A stretch of 64,000 nt of DNA from Hawksworthiomyces lignivorus. Lineage: Eukaryota > Ascomycota > Sordariomycetes > Ophiostomatales > Ophiostomataceae. The position numbers and the translations under genes were made by a program. The notes beneath the pieces were generated by a model. That model was not told the origin of the DNA. It ran no database searches and saw only the letters and a program-made list of their open reading frames with translations. The DNA lies in assembly GCA_002917075.1 (NCBI GenBank), contig NTMA01000048.1, positions 1-64,000 on the forward strand. The letters are read 5' to 3'. Position 1 is the first letter of the stretch, and the number at the start of each line of letters is the position of its first letter. Of the stretch, positions 30,821 to 42,495 are shown in pieces.

Positions 30821-31433
30821 GGCTTTTCAGTGGTTTTTGTCTCAAGGGAAAAGTCTGTATTGTGGAAAGCTCTACAACCGCTCGAGGCTAAAGAAAACCC
30901 GAGAGCTTCCAGGGCAAAATTCTAACACCACCCAAGAAATTGTAGTGAAAACTCAGTATGCCCTTTTCCTTTTATTTTCCGTACCTTTCTTTTTTCCTTC
31001 TTTTTTTTTATTTAGTTGTCTTTTTTTTTTTTCAGTGGAGATCTTTTTTCTGCCGACTTTTTTTTAGTGGAGCCTTGTGCTATATAAAAAGGCGGTGAGA
31101 ACCCGCTTAGAGTGTTACAATCCCGCACTGTGTCGCCCATTGGCTGAGGCAGAAAAACAGACTTGAAGCTTTTTCGACCTCATGCGATCTCAGCCCACAA
31201 GCAACGACCTCGACGACCAAACGCACGGCACGTACGCCACACATTATCGCTACGCTTGGATCGCCAGTTAGAAATCTGACAGCTGCCTCTCTTCTCTGTC
31301 TTAATTGACCGGGGGAGGGACGAAGACGATCTTGGCCTTCCATTCGACGGGATCCTATCATCCCAAGGTTGAGACATCACGCGAGCACCCTCTCTCTCTT
31401 TCTCCCGCGGATCATCAATCATCCAGCGGCAGG
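30821..31433. promoter_or_regulatory. divergent promoter of utp14 and mrpl27
   Basis: 613 bases between two divergent ribosome-related genes. It includes T-rich runs (about 31010-31065), a TATA-like TATATAAAAA at 31081-31090 and a CTC-rich stretch just before the mL41 start. Confidence 0.55.
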
Positions 31434-31888
31434 ATGCGCGCCTCTGATATCCTGCTGCGGCCCTACCGCAAGCTGCGCCTGACCGTCAAGGACATCAACA
31501 AGGGCTACTACAAGGGCACCCGCACAGGGTCCATGGGCCGGCACACCAAGCGCGGTGGCTACGTGATCGAGTACGAGAAGGTGCGCACTTTCGTTGTGCC
31601 ACCACTGCAGGACTTCAAGGTGCGTTGCTGTCACCCGTGCATCAGGCGGCTGTCTTCCACAAGGCAGGCGCCACGGCATGACGGCTCTCTGTCTCTGTCT
31701 CTCTCCCTCTCTCCACAACCATATACTAACACACCCCGCCCCAGCTCACCCCCTTCATCACCAAGCGCGTGCGCCCCGTGTTCGGCGTCTACCCGAGCGC
31801 AGAGGGCGAGGGGGCCACCAAGAACGCCGGCCCGCGCAGCCCATCAGCATACATTGCGCGGTGGAAGGCCGAGAACGGTCTGGACTAA
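31434..31888 (+). CDS. mrpl27: mitochondrial large-subunit ribosomal protein mL41 (MrpL27)
   Basis: Exons 31434-31619 and 31745-31888 around a 125-bp intron (GTGCGT donor, TACTAAC branch, CCCAG acceptor) give a 109-residue basic protein. The family core KGYYKGTRTGSMGRHTKRGG, followed by YVIEYEKVRTFVVP and FKLTPFITKRV, is the signature of the mL41/MrpL27 family of the mitochondrial 54S subunit. The N-terminus (MRASDILLRPYRKLRL) is basic and suits mitochondrial import. It should act in mitochondrial translation. Confidence 0.93.
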
Positions 31889-32195
31889 GAGAAGAGAAGA
31901 GAGAAAAAAAAATAGTCGACGATTTTGCATGCAAGAATATTGGGCCGGGAACGAATATTTATCTCTGTAGAATGGCAATGGTTGGAGGGCTTCTAGACGT
32001 CATCTGCATAGGAAAGACTCTGTACGAATACGAAACGATGAAAATAAACAATGCAAGGCTTGTAAATGATATTGCGGCCAACCGTCTAATGCTACCGATC
32101 TATAATAAGGAAAAGAAAGGAAAAGGTAAAGAAAGGAAAAGGCAAAGAAAAGAAAAAGAAAAAAAACAAAAGAAAAAGAAAAAAAGAATAGGACA
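31889..32195. other. 3' flank with purine run
   Basis: Downstream of mrpl27. Bases about 32104-32190 are almost pure A/G on the plus strand (aaggaaaag-type repeats). No gene. Confidence 0.6.
32104..32190. repeat. purine-rich low-complexity run
   Basis: Repeats of GGAAAAG and AAAGAAAAG type over about 85 bases. It marks the boundary between the housekeeping block and the relic block. Confidence 0.75.
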
Positions 32196-33645
32196 CTAAG
32201 CTTCGACTACTTCAGGTGGCTGCGGTAGTCCTATGCACACAATGCGGCCTGGCTCTCGTCTCTCCTCCCCCGTAAACTGTATCCCACGAGCCGACGCTGC
32301 CCGCAGGTATGCACTTCCGATCTGGTGGAAGAGGACGTTGACAGGCGTGACGTAGGTGATGTCAAGCGCAGAGCCGCCTGATCCCGACGGCTGCTTTGAG
32401 CCGCCAAACACCATCCCGACAACTTGGTCGTCTCGGTCCACAACCCAGGCACCGCTGTCTCCTCTCTCCGAGAACTGGGTATACTGCCCAACTGCAATGA
32501 CGCAGTAGACGGCTTCATCAACGGCATTCAGATAAGCCCTGGCGCCATTCGTGTAGCCAATTGTGATGTTTGTTCTTTTCCCACGCTTGCACACGGGGAA
32601 CCTCGCGGCTGGGCGGTCGATAGGTTTGGCACCCCGAAAGGCGTGCCCGGCGTCAGGTTCAACCAAGTTGAGAGGATTTTCGCTTAGCTTGTTCTGCGGG
32701 AACTGTCCGCCAAAAAGCTTGACAACAGCCCAGTCGTTGCTCCTAGAATTGTTCCCTCCGCCAGAGGCCTAGACAATCCCAATAAATCGCCGACTACTAG
32801 TTCCGTGATCCTCGATTACGTCGTAGTGGCGCTGGTATTCTTCTCGCTCCCTTGCGTGATGGACAGCTTGATCATCGTTCCTAGTCGGCGATCCGGCCCC
32901 ACGTTCGCCGGAGCTTCCGTTATATTCTGCGCAATTTTGGGAGAACTGCATTTCTTGCCGCAATTTCTCTCGCATAAATCCATGTCCATTGGAGCAGGAT
33001 GCTCCACGATGCGGTCTAGCGCCGGCGGGTGTAAATAGAGCCGCCTGTATCTCAGAACCTCCATCAGCTTTTTGCGCACCCGGTCATAGTTGCCACGTCC
33101 GGCGAAATTCATGACAATCTCGACAAATCGCCCAAGAACGAATAGATGGGCGTCTAGGAGCTCCGACATATCGCTGACCATAATGCCGCGAAAATGCCTG
33201 AGCTCAAACAGACCAAGGGTATTTCGGAAGGCCTCCTCGTTAGGAGGGTCGTTCTGGGCCTGTTCTTCGCCGTGCTCAATCTGCTCGAAGATCGCGTCCT
33301 TCTGCCCGTGAAATGGATTCCGCAGAGTGTCCCCCCAACTCTCCCGAAATTGCCGATAAAGGGTCTTTTGCGTAGCTGACCCGATCGCCGCCGTATCGTC
33401 TAGAAAAGCTATCAGTTTCTGTCCTTGAAATTTGGAATATAAAAATGCACTCTTACCTGTCGGGGCTAGCTCGCCGGAAAGCGAGGTGCGTGCGACATCT
33501 CGCAATTCTCGCAATTCCATCCTGATCGAAATTGGCCTCTGTACCTTCTGGTCTGAAAATAACTGTAAGACGCATCTGATCCTTCGTTTTCGATTTCGGT
33601 CTCACTGGCACGCAGCTCTTGGTCTTGCCCGGATCCCACAGTCAT
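32196..33645 (-). pseudogene. trypsin-like peptidase-domain protein, broken
   Basis: The C-terminal part (32666-32196) reads YTQFSERGDSGAWVV followed by VVGMVFGGS, the serine-loop motif of trypsin-like folds, and upstream NDWAVVKL fits the aspartate strand. Further upstream a helical region (RPISIRMELRELRDVAR, GLFELRHFRGIMVSDMSELLDAHLFVLGRF) precedes it, as in unnamed fungal proteins that carry a peptidase-like C-terminal domain. The pieces lie in different frames: the 33520-32816 frame ends in a stop, the needed frame (HYDVIEDHGTSSRRFIGIV) opens after a shift between about 32980 and 32880, and then a TAG at 32771-32769 interrupts it before ASGGGNNSRSNDWAVV. The catalytic histidine was not located. 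A start near 33645 is only a guess. Confidence 0.6.
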
Positions 33646-33939
33646 TGCAGCTCTCGATTGTTCTAAAAACCCAGCGAAAAAGATGCATTGACCATCGATG
33701 AAGGAGCTAGAGTGCCAAAAGAAAGCAATTGCTGAAAGCCACGCGGTAAGCTTCGGCTGTTAAATACATGTAAAGAGATGAACCACGCATCACAAGGCCT
33801 TGCCTGGCTCAACTTTTCTTCTCGCTTGGCGCCATCGCTAATTACAAATGGAGGCGTAGGTATTTCCGTCAATGTGCTTGTTCATTTTTATTTTCAGTTC
33901 TAGTTATATTTCGAGCCCCTGCTTATTTGCTTGCTGATT
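33646..33939. other. spacer between two relics
   Basis: No gene. It is the unrelated boundary between the minus-strand peptidase-like relic and the N-terminally truncated beta-galactosidase relic. Confidence 0.45.
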
Positions 33940-35010
33940 AACTCCTTCCAGCCTATCATCCTCAACCAGATCGAGAACGAACTGCAGGAGACGAGACATG
34001 TGGCCAACAATACCCTTGTAATCTACATGGAGCAGCTCGAGGCCGCGTTCCGTGCCGCCGGCGTCACCGTCCCCTTCACCAGCAACGAGAAGGGCATGCG
34101 GCCGTAGTCGTGGTCTATCGATTACGAGGACGTCGGTGGTGCCGTCGACGTCCACGGTCTTGATAGCTACCCCGGCGGCCTGTCGTGCACCAACCCAGCT
34201 ACAGGTTTCAATGTGGTGCGGAGCTATTTCCAGTGGTTTTCTCAGTACGCAGGCTCCCAGCCGGTGTCGCTGCCTGAGTTTGAGGGTGGGTGGTTTTCAG
34301 CCTGGGGCAGCAGTACGTTTTATGACCAGGTATGGATTTTCAGAGAAATAAGAAGATTCGTTAATACTTTTTCTAACTTGCCAGTGTGTTTTAGAACATT
34401 CGCTTGAATTTGTGGATGTTTATTATAAGGTGTGTTATTTTTTTCCTCCCAGAAATCTTCCCCTAAATATCTATTTTATATAGAACAAGTCTAAACGATG
34501 TAGAACAACATCGGGCAACGGGTTACATTCCAGAATCTTTACATGGCCTATGAGGGGACAAACTGGGGACATTGTAGGGGAATTCCTTTTTGCAAATGCC
34601 TTTTGAGTTGCAGCCATATCGAAGGAATTGCTAACATGAGAAGCTGCTGCACCTGTTGTCTACACTAGTTATGATTACAGGTTTGTCAATATGCTATTTC
34701 TATTTTCTACCTCACCCAGCTAACTATCCTAGTGCCCCTATTCGCGAGACGCGTCAACAAACCACCAAATTGTTCCAGACCAAACTGGTAAACTTTTTCG
34801 AGACGTCATCTCCGGACTTGTTGAAGACGGTTATGGTCGGCAACGGCACTGGTTTCCGCGCTTCCTGTCAGGACATCTACAGCTGGGTCCTTCAGAACCC
34901 GGATTCCGGAGCTACATTTACAGTCATACAGCAGGCCAATACGCCATCCACTGCCAATGTGTCTGCATCTATTACCCTAGAGACGAGTTTTTCTGTGTTA
35001 TCAGTTCCCC
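33940..35010 (+). pseudogene. GH35 beta-galactosidase relic
   Basis: Fungal secreted beta-galactosidases (LacA type) contain the pieces seen here in order: QPIILNQIENEL (acid/base Glu region), VPFTSNEKGM, a TAG at 34105-34107, SWSIDYEDVGGAVDVHGLDS, LPEFEGGWFSAWG (nucleophile Glu region), an intron near 34329, NNIGQRVTFQNLYMAYEGTNWGH (about 34505-34575) with a Gly-to-Glu change, and IRETRQQTTKLFQTKL plus GNGTGF and DIYSWVLQNPDSGA at 34740-34915. The first third of the enzyme (signal peptide and start of the TIM barrel) is absent, as is everything after the region at 35010, which amounts to about half the normal ~1,000 residues. Stops in all frames separate the segments. Both catalytic glutamates survive, but the gene cannot make an enzyme. 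Confidence 0.82.
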
Positions 35011-35108
35011 TAAGATACATCAAAGAAAACAAATCCTCGAGGCGTCCAAACAGCCCTAAATCTAATATGAAAACGGAGACGCATAGACACATATTAATTC
35101 CTTTCGTT

Positions 35109-37317
35109 TTACCATACATCTTCTTGTAATCGACTATTTTTTTGAAGATCTGCAACATGGCTTGATGCAGTATCGGAGTCCATTCCACAGAACACAAGGC
35201 AATTCTTTATAGCTGTTCTTGCTTCTGTAGCCATTCTGACACTTCCACATATGTAAATGGCTGCTTGTTGGTGTAAAAGCATGTCACCAATTTCACCTCG
35301 GTGTTGTTCAATCCTATCTTGGACATAAACTTTTTGAGGCCCCGAACGGGAAAATGCTGTGTACACACTGAAAAATTCTTTGCTTTCTAGTCGATGCCAC
35401 ATCTCTGCGTATAGGTAGTCGTCTTCTGGAGAGCGGCACCCAAAAATGAGAATGGTCTTGCCAATAATCTTGCCAGAGTCGTGAAGGTGTTCCAATTCTT
35501 GCATGAAGCTTACAAATGGAGCAATCCCGCTACCGGCTGCAATCATGATAAGTGGCGTGGAAACGTTGGGCTGCAATCTGAAAGCTGATGGTCGAATCCG
35601 TAAGAAAACGCCGTTACCCGCCAGCACACCTCTGGGCCCCGATAGGTTATAAGTTGGCTGAATTGGCGAAGTATGGCTTGGCTTCGACACTTGCAAGTGT
35701 GTACGGCTGTTATGCAAAGCGTATAAATAATTCGAAGCCAGGCCGCAAAACCATTTGTTCTCTGCCACTTTGGTTGTTACAACTTTAACCGTAATTGCAA
35801 GTCGGGTTTTCGACACTGTAGGACTAGAGGAAATTGAGTAATAGCGAGGTTGAAGAAGCGGAAAGATCCGAGGAAAATAAGCGAGGAGGTCCTGCGGCCA
35901 AGCATGTGTCTGCTCGTATTCTTCATGTGTGTAAGAAGGTTGATTGATAGCAGCCAACATTATCTGACCATAGGTCATGTGATGAGAAAGAATATCGACG
36001 GCAAACTTCTTATCGTCCGTGAATAACGACGTAACGTATCGTTTTGCCGAGGCCGTGGGCGCAAATTCTGCAAGGATCCGAAGACTGTCTATCGAGGGGG
36101 CACCACAAATATCGAAGTAGTAGCGAAGAAATGACGCTCTTGTTGTCGGTGATGGCGGGATATCATTTGATGTAGAGGCTGGTCCAGGGTTTACTTCGAC
36201 CAAACGATGAAGTTCTTCTTCCGTCCAGCCAAATGCCTGAGTGATACGAAAGACTTCTTCTTCTGTGTTCACGGGCCATAGTGCAACGTGATCCCCAGCT
36301 CGGTATGAAGTAGGTGTCCCAGTAGTCCCTAGATCGAATTCAATGTGGAGGTATGTGTGGCATGGATTGCAGGATGATAGCACGCGAGAGGACACAATTT
36401 GTGCAATAGTTAGTTTCGTAGTGTCCTGAGATCTTTGTGGTACGCATTCAGCTGCATGCGAGCTCCGATCAGATGCGCAGTCTTGTTGTATCTCTCTGAT
36501 TTGAAAGTCTGGGAGGTTTCTGGACCCCGCGGGAGATTTTGTAACCCCAAGGTGCAAGATCTTCTGTAGTTGGTCCACAACCGCTGTTTTCCAGGTGACC
36601 CAACTAGCATCTGAGCAATCCATCTCATCTCTAAGCCCGACAAACGCAAGCCGGTGGGCTCCGAGATTCGTTAAAAGATCATCGAGCTTCTTTGCAAAGC
36701 CATTGTAATTCTGATATCGGGTGCTGCCTAGACCGAAAATAAAGTACGGCATGTCTTGTAACCGACGCACTTCTGCATTGCTATGCCACTTTGAGAGTGT
36801 GTCAAAAAGCCCTACTGCATTGTCAGGAGGGTCACCTTCGCCGAATGTAGACACAATGAAACCGATGACGACATTTCTGCTCAAAGATGCCAAATGGACA
36901 TGGTCGTAGGAATCGAGGTCTTCAACTGCTGTTGAGACGCCATGCACTGCTTCTAGCTCACGACCAAATTGTGTCGACAGCTGCTTAGCATGCCCACTTT
37001 GTGAACCCCAAAAGATAATTGTTTTTTTCCCCTACATAACCAGTCGTCAGAATGGAATGTATGAGAGTACCGGTAGCCGGAAAACCCACCGTATTTTTCA
37101 AGCGGATGTTGATGTCTCGCGATGTCTCACTCTGTCCACGTATTTTGGGTAGGCCGTCTATTTCTTGCGGCTTGATAAAAAATTGTTCGTAACCAGGCTC
37201 TTGTTTCGGCGGTAGCAGGAAAAAGTTGACCGCCGAATATATCAAAGGCGTGATTATCAAAAAGAGAAATGCATCCCCCCAGTAGCTGAGAGCCAGATGA
37301 AGGATAGTAGTTGGCAT
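35109..37317 (-). CDS. NADPH-cytochrome P450 reductase
   Basis: Exons 37317-37090 and 37031-35109 (58-bp intron, donor GTGGGT, acceptor GTAG) encode 716 residues. A hydrophobic N-terminal anchor (AFLFLIITPLIYSAVNFFLL) is followed by the FMN domain (KKTIIFWGSQSGHAKQL, then VIGFIVSTFGEGDPPDN, FGLGSTRYQNYN), the FAD domain (PRYYSISSSP; ENKWFCGLASNYL) and the NADPH site (IMIAAGSGIAPFVSFMQE; YICGSVRMATEA), ending in DVW with the usual terminal Trp. It should pass electrons from NADPH to P450s at the endoplasmic reticulum. FMN motifs differ from the housekeeping form (GSQSGHA instead of GSQTGTAE), so it may be a second, specialised reductase. It diverges from the transporter gene 900 bases away, and a P450 lies 6 kb further on. 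Confidence 0.92.
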
Positions 37318-38218
37318 GTTGGCAAGGTTTGCCAGCTAAGCAACAGTAAATGCTAGTAGGTGGTTTATGGAGACTGCCAAAGAAAAAAGGTTGAATCAAC
37401 GGTCATGTTGTCATGACGAGCAGAGGGCAATTTTTATAAGCCTTCATGATATTTGCTTTCATTTGAAAGGCCGTAGATGGCTACGCAGCACTCATGCTAC
37501 AACTGTAATAAATACATGCAGTCTGTCTTTGTGCACTAACACCATACGTCGTTTAATTCCTCATAGCACACTTTCGGCACCGAACTAAACGCGTCGACGT
37601 GCTTGCTCAACGCATCGGCATAGCAGGAGACGAATCCCCATTTCCGTCCTAACCTAATCTGAGTTATGGTATTTTGATGGATAGCTGTCCAATGTATCAT
37701 CGGCGTGAAATTTCTCTTTTGAGAAGGTTCGACGTGTTTTCCATCACGGTCATGAATTACTAGATTAGGTTAGTTTTTGCCGAAAGGCTCACTCGGCCAT
37801 TCTATGGGGAAAGGTATCAGCGACGCGGAGATGTGGAGGCGTGGAGTGTGGGGAAATTCTGAAAAAGATTTCAAAAGCTGGGATTTAAGTCCCCAGCCAG
37901 ACGTGCTTTCAAGAAAAATACAGAATATTCAACACAGACTACTTTATTGATGCCGGTAAAAAGACAGAATTTCCAGTCTAAAGCAGTCCTTTCTTGAACC
38001 GTGGTTCACAGGGATTGATTAGCCGGGACGTGCCTGCAGTCATTAACGTTGTACGAGGCGATATTGCATATAAAAGTCTCGCCGGCTTCCTTCAGCTGTA
38101 CGTTTATACAGAATCGGAAATTCAATTTCAAGAGACATCTCGAATTTTTTACCGCATAACTTGTCATTTTTTTTTTTTTTTTCACATTTCTCTTCCAATT
38201 CAAATCTAGTCCAGCAAC
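37318..38218. promoter_or_regulatory. divergent promoter region (reductase / transporter)
   Basis: 900 bases between divergent genes. A TATA-like TATAAAAG at 38069-38076 lies 143 bases before the transporter ATG and a 14-base T-run occurs near 38170. No coding sequence seen. Confidence 0.55.
38069..38076 (+). promoter_or_regulatory. TATA-like element of the MFS transporter
   Basis: TATAAAAG at a suitable distance upstream of the transporter start; a pyrimidine-rich tract follows. Inference from position. Confidence 0.45.
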
Positions 38219-39935
38219 ATGGACAGATCTGGCCTTGTGCAGCTCCGGGGTAAACCCCTGCTTACAGCTATCACATCTGTTTGCTCAGCGGCCTTTCTGC
38301 TCTTCGGCTATGACCAGGGCGTTATGTCTGGTGTTGTCATCTCGGAGTTCTGGCTCCACCAGATGGGAAATCCTAGCACTGTGATGGTTGGGACAATTAC
38401 GGCACTGTACGATGTTGGTGCCGTATTCGGCTCCATTTTGGCAGCAATCACCGCCGAGAAGCTTGGGCGCAAATACGCTCTTATCGCCGGATCAGTCTTG
38501 CTCATTATTGGTTGCGTCCTCATGGGCGCAGCCATGGAGAGGATCATGATGATGTTTGGCCGCATCTTTACGGGTCTGGGCATCGGGTATATCACATCTG
38601 TCGCTCCCGTCTATCAATCAGAAGTGTGCCTTGCTACGCAGCGCGGCTGGATGCTTTGCTGTCAGCTTACAACCCTCCTTTTCGGTCTGCTGCTGGCGTA
38701 CTGGATCAACTACGCCTTTTACTTCCATTCAGGTGGACTACAGTGGAGATTCCCTCTGCTGTTCCAAATTGTCTTTGCTCTCTACATCATTGCTGTCACC
38801 CTGTTTCTCCCGGACACGCCTCGATGGTTGATGTTTCATGAACAGCATTCGGACAGAGGGCTGCAAATTTTAGCAAGGCTTCGCGATCGCCCTATCGAGG
38901 ACGTCATTGTTCAGCAGGAGAAGGAAGACATCATTCGTGCCATCGAGATCGAGAGCGATGCGGAAGGATCTTGGGCCGATCTGTTCCGTGACGGTGGCTG
39001 TCAAGGCCACAAGCGGTTTTTCCTCGCACTGGGCATTCAGTTTATGCAGCAAACTTCTGGGATAAATATTGTCAGCTATTATGCACCAACGATTTTCCAG
39101 TCAGTCCTTGGTATGACCCAAGAGCGAGCACTCTTTGTTGGTGGCTTCCTGCAGATATGGTACCTGCTGGCATCGTTCTTGACAGTGAGTATTTCCCAGG
39201 CCGTTCCGGCTTCTTTTTTGGTTCTGTTCTTAGTACACTTTCTCTCCAGGCGGGTCCATTGGTTAACGGGAATAGTGGTATCTCATCGAAGCAGTTGGCA
39301 GACGCCGGCTGTTTATATCCATGGCCATTGGCATGACACTTGTTCTTGTCGCGGAAGCCGTGTGTGTGCAGAATGCTTCATACAGCGCCGGTATTGGAGC
39401 CGTGTTTTTTGTTTTCCTTTTCGAGGGGTGCTTTACTTGGGGCTGGATGGCTACGTCTTGGGTGTACCCGTCGGAGATTTTGCCGCTCAAGCTCCGCGCA
39501 AAGGGCACTGGGCTTGCAGCCGCAGCCGACTTCCTGGGAAATTTCGTTGTCGTCGAGATCACGCCTCCTGCCCTAAAAAATATTGGCTACAAAACATACG
39601 TCATCTTTGCAGTGCTAAACGTTGTCACTGCAATTGTTTGTTATTTGTTCTACCCAGAGACGTCTGGCCTCTCGCTTGAGGCCATCGACATGATTTTCTT
39701 GCCACTGGAAGGCGATGAAGAACTCAAGGCAAACAGATCGTGGCGTCAGAAGCTGCAGTGGAGCGTTGTTGCAAAATCGCAGGCTCTTGTTCAGAAAGCC
39801 AAAAAGGAACGCAAAACCATCCGACTTCCAACGGCCGGAGGCACAGAAGCAGGGCTTCAGGAAAAGGTAGCTTCAGATCTCGAGAAAAATGAGCGTATGG
39901 TGGCCCAGGTGGAGAGCCAGAGCAATTCCTCCTAA
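38219..39935 (+). CDS. MFS sugar transporter
   Basis: Exons 38219-39184 and 39276-39935 around a 91-bp intron (GTGAGT donor, GGTTAAC branch, AATAG acceptor) give 541 residues. Splicing joins LLASFLT to WYLIEAVGRRRLFISM, the usual end of helix 8 and the loop motif. First helix: LFGYDQGVMSGV; loop 2-3: EKLGRKYAL; loop 6-7: PDTPRWLMFHEQ; helix 7: QQTSGINIVSYYAPT; end of helix 12: PETSGLSLEAID. These are the sugar-porter (PF00083) hallmarks, and the QQ..GIN motif suggests a hexose-like substrate. The C-terminal 90 residues are hydrophilic and cytosolic. The protein should sit in the plasma membrane. In this neighbourhood it could import the substrate or export the product of the P450 pathway. Confidence 0.93.
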
Positions 39936-40215
39936 AGTCACATTCACATTAACTAGCCTAGAAAGCGTCGAAATGGATTAAGGATGATATTGTGGTGGAC
40001 AGCTGAGTCATGTTAAGCATGAGAATCTTCGGCCAGCCGCAATTGATATGCAAGGGATGTACTCGCGAGAGATGCAAGTCTCTCTCTCACTAGATAATCA
40101 TACACACAATCTATTTTCCTGCCTGTGTCATGCATGGGGTCACATGAGAAGTCATTGTTTTAAGTTATTTAACTCCACAATCACCGAAGCGAATATATAT
40201 GTATCATTGGGGCTT

Positions 40216-42495
40216 TTACGTGGTACCATATGCTTTTTCGAGCATCTCCCGGCATGCTTTACTTGGCCATGCATTCACTTTTTGCAGCGTATCAAAGTAC
40301 TCCAAGACCCTGCGTTGTTCCTCCTTGCCCGTGAAAAATTGAGCGCCTAATGAGTTTTAACCGGACTGGTTAGAATATGTTCAACCAGTTCGAGTTAAGA
40401 GGGGACCGGTTTACCCATAGCCAGCAAATGGGATGCATTTATATGGCACCCGTAATGGTCATTAGAGAATGAGATAGCACACAGCGCTCGGGCATGGTGC
40501 AAAATAGTCGACTAAAAAGAATAGACGCGTGGTTAATTTGCTGCATGTGAAAGTGCCGCTCGCTCTGTAAAATATATACGCACAGAAATATGTTGATTAA
40601 ATAGTATTATGTCCGAAAACATTCTGTGCCGAGAGTCATAAATTGCAAGCAATATTTGTGAGGCGTGATAAAACTGTAAACCGACGGCTGTAATGGCTTA
40701 GCCAGACACCCAATCCTCCTTTCTTTATCATCTTCCTTACTCGAAGGGATAATTTTCCGGGGTTGAACATACCATGCCATGGGCATAGAAGCCTGATAAT
40801 GGGGAATGGTTTTGAAGCTGTTTTATCGCAGTAATATGGTTCAAATGTTGAAGGCAGGTTGCTTTTCCATTGATCAACAAGACAGGCAATCTCATCTGCA
40901 GATAGAACTCCAGGCAGGCTTTGACCATAGCAGAGGTTGATTGCTTGGACGAGAAGCCAAGTCATCCGGTTGGCCCAATCGGCGTCACTTTGTGGATTGC
41001 TTGTGTCAAGCGGCCAGGCAGCGAGGCTAATGCGGGTGCCGCACTGGCCCAAGATTGCCATCCGTATGTCGCTGCGGACGTAGCTGTAGAACGTGGCTTC
41101 TCTGAGACCACCTAGAGTTGTTGATGATGGACCAATTGCAGCAAAGTTGCTAAATGCTCCTGGAACGAGGTGGTATTGTTGATCTATGTGAAATTCATTG
41201 TACTGCTCGCTCATGCGCAGGATGACGATCGTAGCGAGAACAACCTCGTCACGGACGGCAGAGACCACATCGTCCAAAACAGGAATGAGCAAACTTAGGC
41301 ACTTGTGCTGGTACGATTCCTCTTCCATGGCAAGATCCCTGAGGCTGTTATGTGTCCCTAAACGCATTACATGCGCCGAGCATGCCATAATAGCATAGAA
41401 TAAAAGCGGCCTTGTTGCGGCGAGTCTGTAAAATGCCATGTCAACATCTTCAACGTATTATAGCGCACCCATAAATACCAGGACCCTTACGGCGGAACGG
41501 TGTAAGTATAATGTCTCTCTGGGCTAGTCACATCAAGCTAGAATGATTGCACCAGGAGAGAAGCATTAATATGAGAATCAAAACACTAGACTTATGCCAA
41601 GTTCATGAGTGAGTAGGTCTATGCACATACCCATGGGCCAATATGGGACACATAGAAATGCAGTAATTCGCCCTCAAATGCGGTGGGACTGAGGGTCTTT
41701 GTCTTCAGTAGACTCGGCGTTCGGGATTGCGGCGATTGAGAGTGTATACTGCTCATGCAGTCATGTCTCGGCGTGTCAGGTACGTCAATGTGGGAAGACT
41801 GTATGGGTGGATGATGCTGTTGCTGCCGGGTCCAAGTAAGTCCAGTCGCGGATGGTGGAGACCATCCATAAATGTCGCTCGTTGACGCGTTTGATGTTTG
41901 ACTCTGTACAGGGGATGAATGGTTGGGAAGCGGCAAAGCCAATGTGGACAATGCTGTCGTGACAGCTTCTTCTTGCTCTTGCTGCTTCTGTGTGCCATTT
42001 TCTGCGCGGTTGACTGTGGAGACGAATACACTGCTACAGCTCTGATGTGGACCTGTAGATGTTTGTCGGTGCCCGTCCGAACTGTCATATCCGCCACCTT
42101 TACCAGGATTTGCTGTTGAGGCCCTCGTAAGCAATTCTTGAGATAACTCTGAAGCGGTGGAAGACAATTTGCTGTGACGAAATGCCACGGCCCTGTCTCT
42201 GACATAAGAACAGACACGACTTGATCGCTGGCACCGACTACAGGATGGCCGACCTCCATCGCCTAAGAAAATACGACTCATAATACTGTTAGAAAGAGTA
42301 CTTTTTTCCCGACAACAATCAGAACTATGTGGGTCGGGCATACAGCGTATTTTTCTCTTTCTGCAAGTATTACTAGAGTAAAGGATGGTATTAAGCCACA
42401 TCGGCAATGCTTTAGCATAGTCGAGCGATATTGGACCATGACCGGGGAATAATGACATACCATGTGGCTTTGTTAGTGCTCCGAGGGCGAGGCAT
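40216..42495 (-). CDS. Zn(II)2Cys6 transcription factor, eight exons
   Basis: I assembled eight exons: 42495-42461, 42372-42317, 42262-41631, 41537-41491, 41425-40773, 40687-40584, 40511-40415 and 40346-40216, total 584 residues with all phases consistent. Exon joins rebuild conserved text: exons 1-3 give the zinc cluster ATCNTCRKRKIRC, CDGGRPSCSRC, RVCSYV; exons 3-5 give HIGPW-LDVTSPERHYTYTVPP-LAATRPLLFYA; exons 5-6 give LLCPWHAVGLQFYHASQILLAIYD; exons 6-8 give ARALCAISFSNDHYG, ASHLLAMGAQFFTGKEEQRRVLEYF and VNAWPSKACREML. The ligand cysteines are all present plus one extra. The order (zinc cluster, Ser/Gln linker, fungal regulatory domain, WPxxA-type end) is that of secondary-metabolism regulators. 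Intron 2 has a weak donor (GTTGTC) and is the least certain. It converges on the transporter gene and diverges from the P450. Confidence 0.85.

Noticed and set aside
35000..35110. Overlap of the beta-galactosidase relic with the reductase 3' end as a fused gene
   Set aside because: They lie on opposite strands and homology of the relic ends about 100 bases before the reductase stop.
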